35,483 nucleotides of DNA. Origin: an uncultured Planctomycetales bacterium (lineage in GTDB: Bacteria; Planctomycetota; Planctomycetia; Pirellulales; S012-138). Below the pieces are notes generated by a model. That model was not told the DNA's origin, searched no databases, and saw only the letters and a list, made by a program, of their open reading frames with translations. Below are positions 35,063-35,483 of this stretch, one piece after another. Every line of letters begins with the position of its first letter. Positions within the stretch are counted from its first letter, which is position 1. The position numbers were made by a program, and so were the translations under genes. The stretch spans positions 1-35,483 of the forward strand of contig CALJLD010000210.1 of NCBI GenBank assembly GCA_937982665.1, written 5' to 3'.

Positions 35063-35483
35063 ATGTTACGCGGATTGATCTGCACGATAGTGGTACTCGG
35101 TCTCTTCGCGGAACATGTTTCCGCCCAGGAATCCCATTCGTGGCCCGGTTTCCTGGAGACGGAAATTCAGTTGGAAACGCGCCCCGCTCCGTTAGCTACT
35201 GGACTTTGGCAGATGGAATTTGACGAAACTCTGGATGGAAAGCTCGACCCTTCCGACAGTCAATTATTGTGGCTGGACGTAGCGAATGGACGCTTGGTAG
35301 CTAGGCTCGAGGATTTCGACAACAAGCGACATCAATCGCAGAGCATCATTACCGGTGAAGTGATCTGCGGTGAACCTGCAATCGTCACGTTCCGTCAAGA
35401 TGGGGCTGATGAGGTTCTTGGTGCTGGCAGCCTGGTCCGATCCGGAGGCATGACTGTGACCTACTTGGGTAAGGTCGTTGCCG
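35063..35483 (+). CDS. Secreted hypothetical protein, 3' end outside window
   Basis: ATG 35063 follows AGGAG (35052-35056) at good spacing. The first 22 residues are a signal peptide (LRGLICTIVVLGLFAEHVSA), followed by a mature part that stays open to the window edge (140 codons visible). The visible part (PATGLWQMEFDE-like, then SQSIITGEVICGEPAIVTFR) has no recognised domain but a beta-strand-rich look. It is a clear coding start in spite of being incomplete. Confidence 0.75.
   Translation, partial: MLRGLICTIVVLGLFAEHVSAQESHSWPGFLETEIQLETRPAPLATGLWQMEFDETLDGKLDPSDSQLLWLDVANGRLVARLEDFDNKRHQSQSIITGEVICGEPAIVTFRQDGADEVLGAGSLVRSGGMTVTYLGKVVA

Overview
The window looks like chromosomal DNA from a planctomycete (Pirellulales-like). 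I infer this from the gene families, not from a marker gene. The signs are a membrane Ser/Thr kinase with a DWG activation motif and a long TPR tail, a giant DUF4062-STAND ATPase with WD40 repeats, planctomycete-style leucine-rich-repeat and integrase debris, moderate GC, weak Shine-Dalgarno signals and long spacers full of decayed genes. No rRNA, tRNA or CRISPR array was seen.

Layout. 1-2.2 kb: a membrane-anchored endonuclease/exonuclease/phosphatase protein, then remnants of two-component signalling genes (an NtrC-type HTH tail and a headless Hpt domain). 2.5-5.2 kb: two overlapping, paralogous BON-MscS channels. 6-12 kb: a minus-strand run of PEP-mutase-like enzyme, tandem SRPBCC protein, Ada-AlkA repair protein, GNAT, a frameshifted metallo-beta-lactamase-fold pseudogene and a second GNAT. 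12.5-17 kb: two paralogous SAM methyltransferases facing each other across a secreted SnoaL-like protein, a GNAT translationally coupled to one methyltransferase, and a divergent AraC regulator.

17.4-20.3 kb: a DUF2867 remnant, then a 795-aa cobalamin-binding hybrid histidine kinase carrying the Wx9EH signature of CarH-type B12 photoreceptors. This is the most attractive candidate for an undescribed system. 21.2-31.1 kb: a kinase-TPR receptor and a DUF4062-nSTAND-WD40 protein transcribed divergently. The spacer between them holds an LRR fragment and an orphan receiver domain that meet head to head.

31.1-35.5 kb: an HD-GYP/PilZ overlapping pair (cyclic-di-GMP output) sitting between two broken integrase fragments, two small hypothetical genes, two related hairpins, and the start of a secreted hypothetical protein that runs off the window.

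The region combines signalling receptors (light or B12, STAND, Ser/Thr kinase, c-di-GMP, AraC) with stress and repair functions. At least eight broken genes suggest repeated insertion and decay. Functions come from motifs and family knowledge; none was checked against a database.
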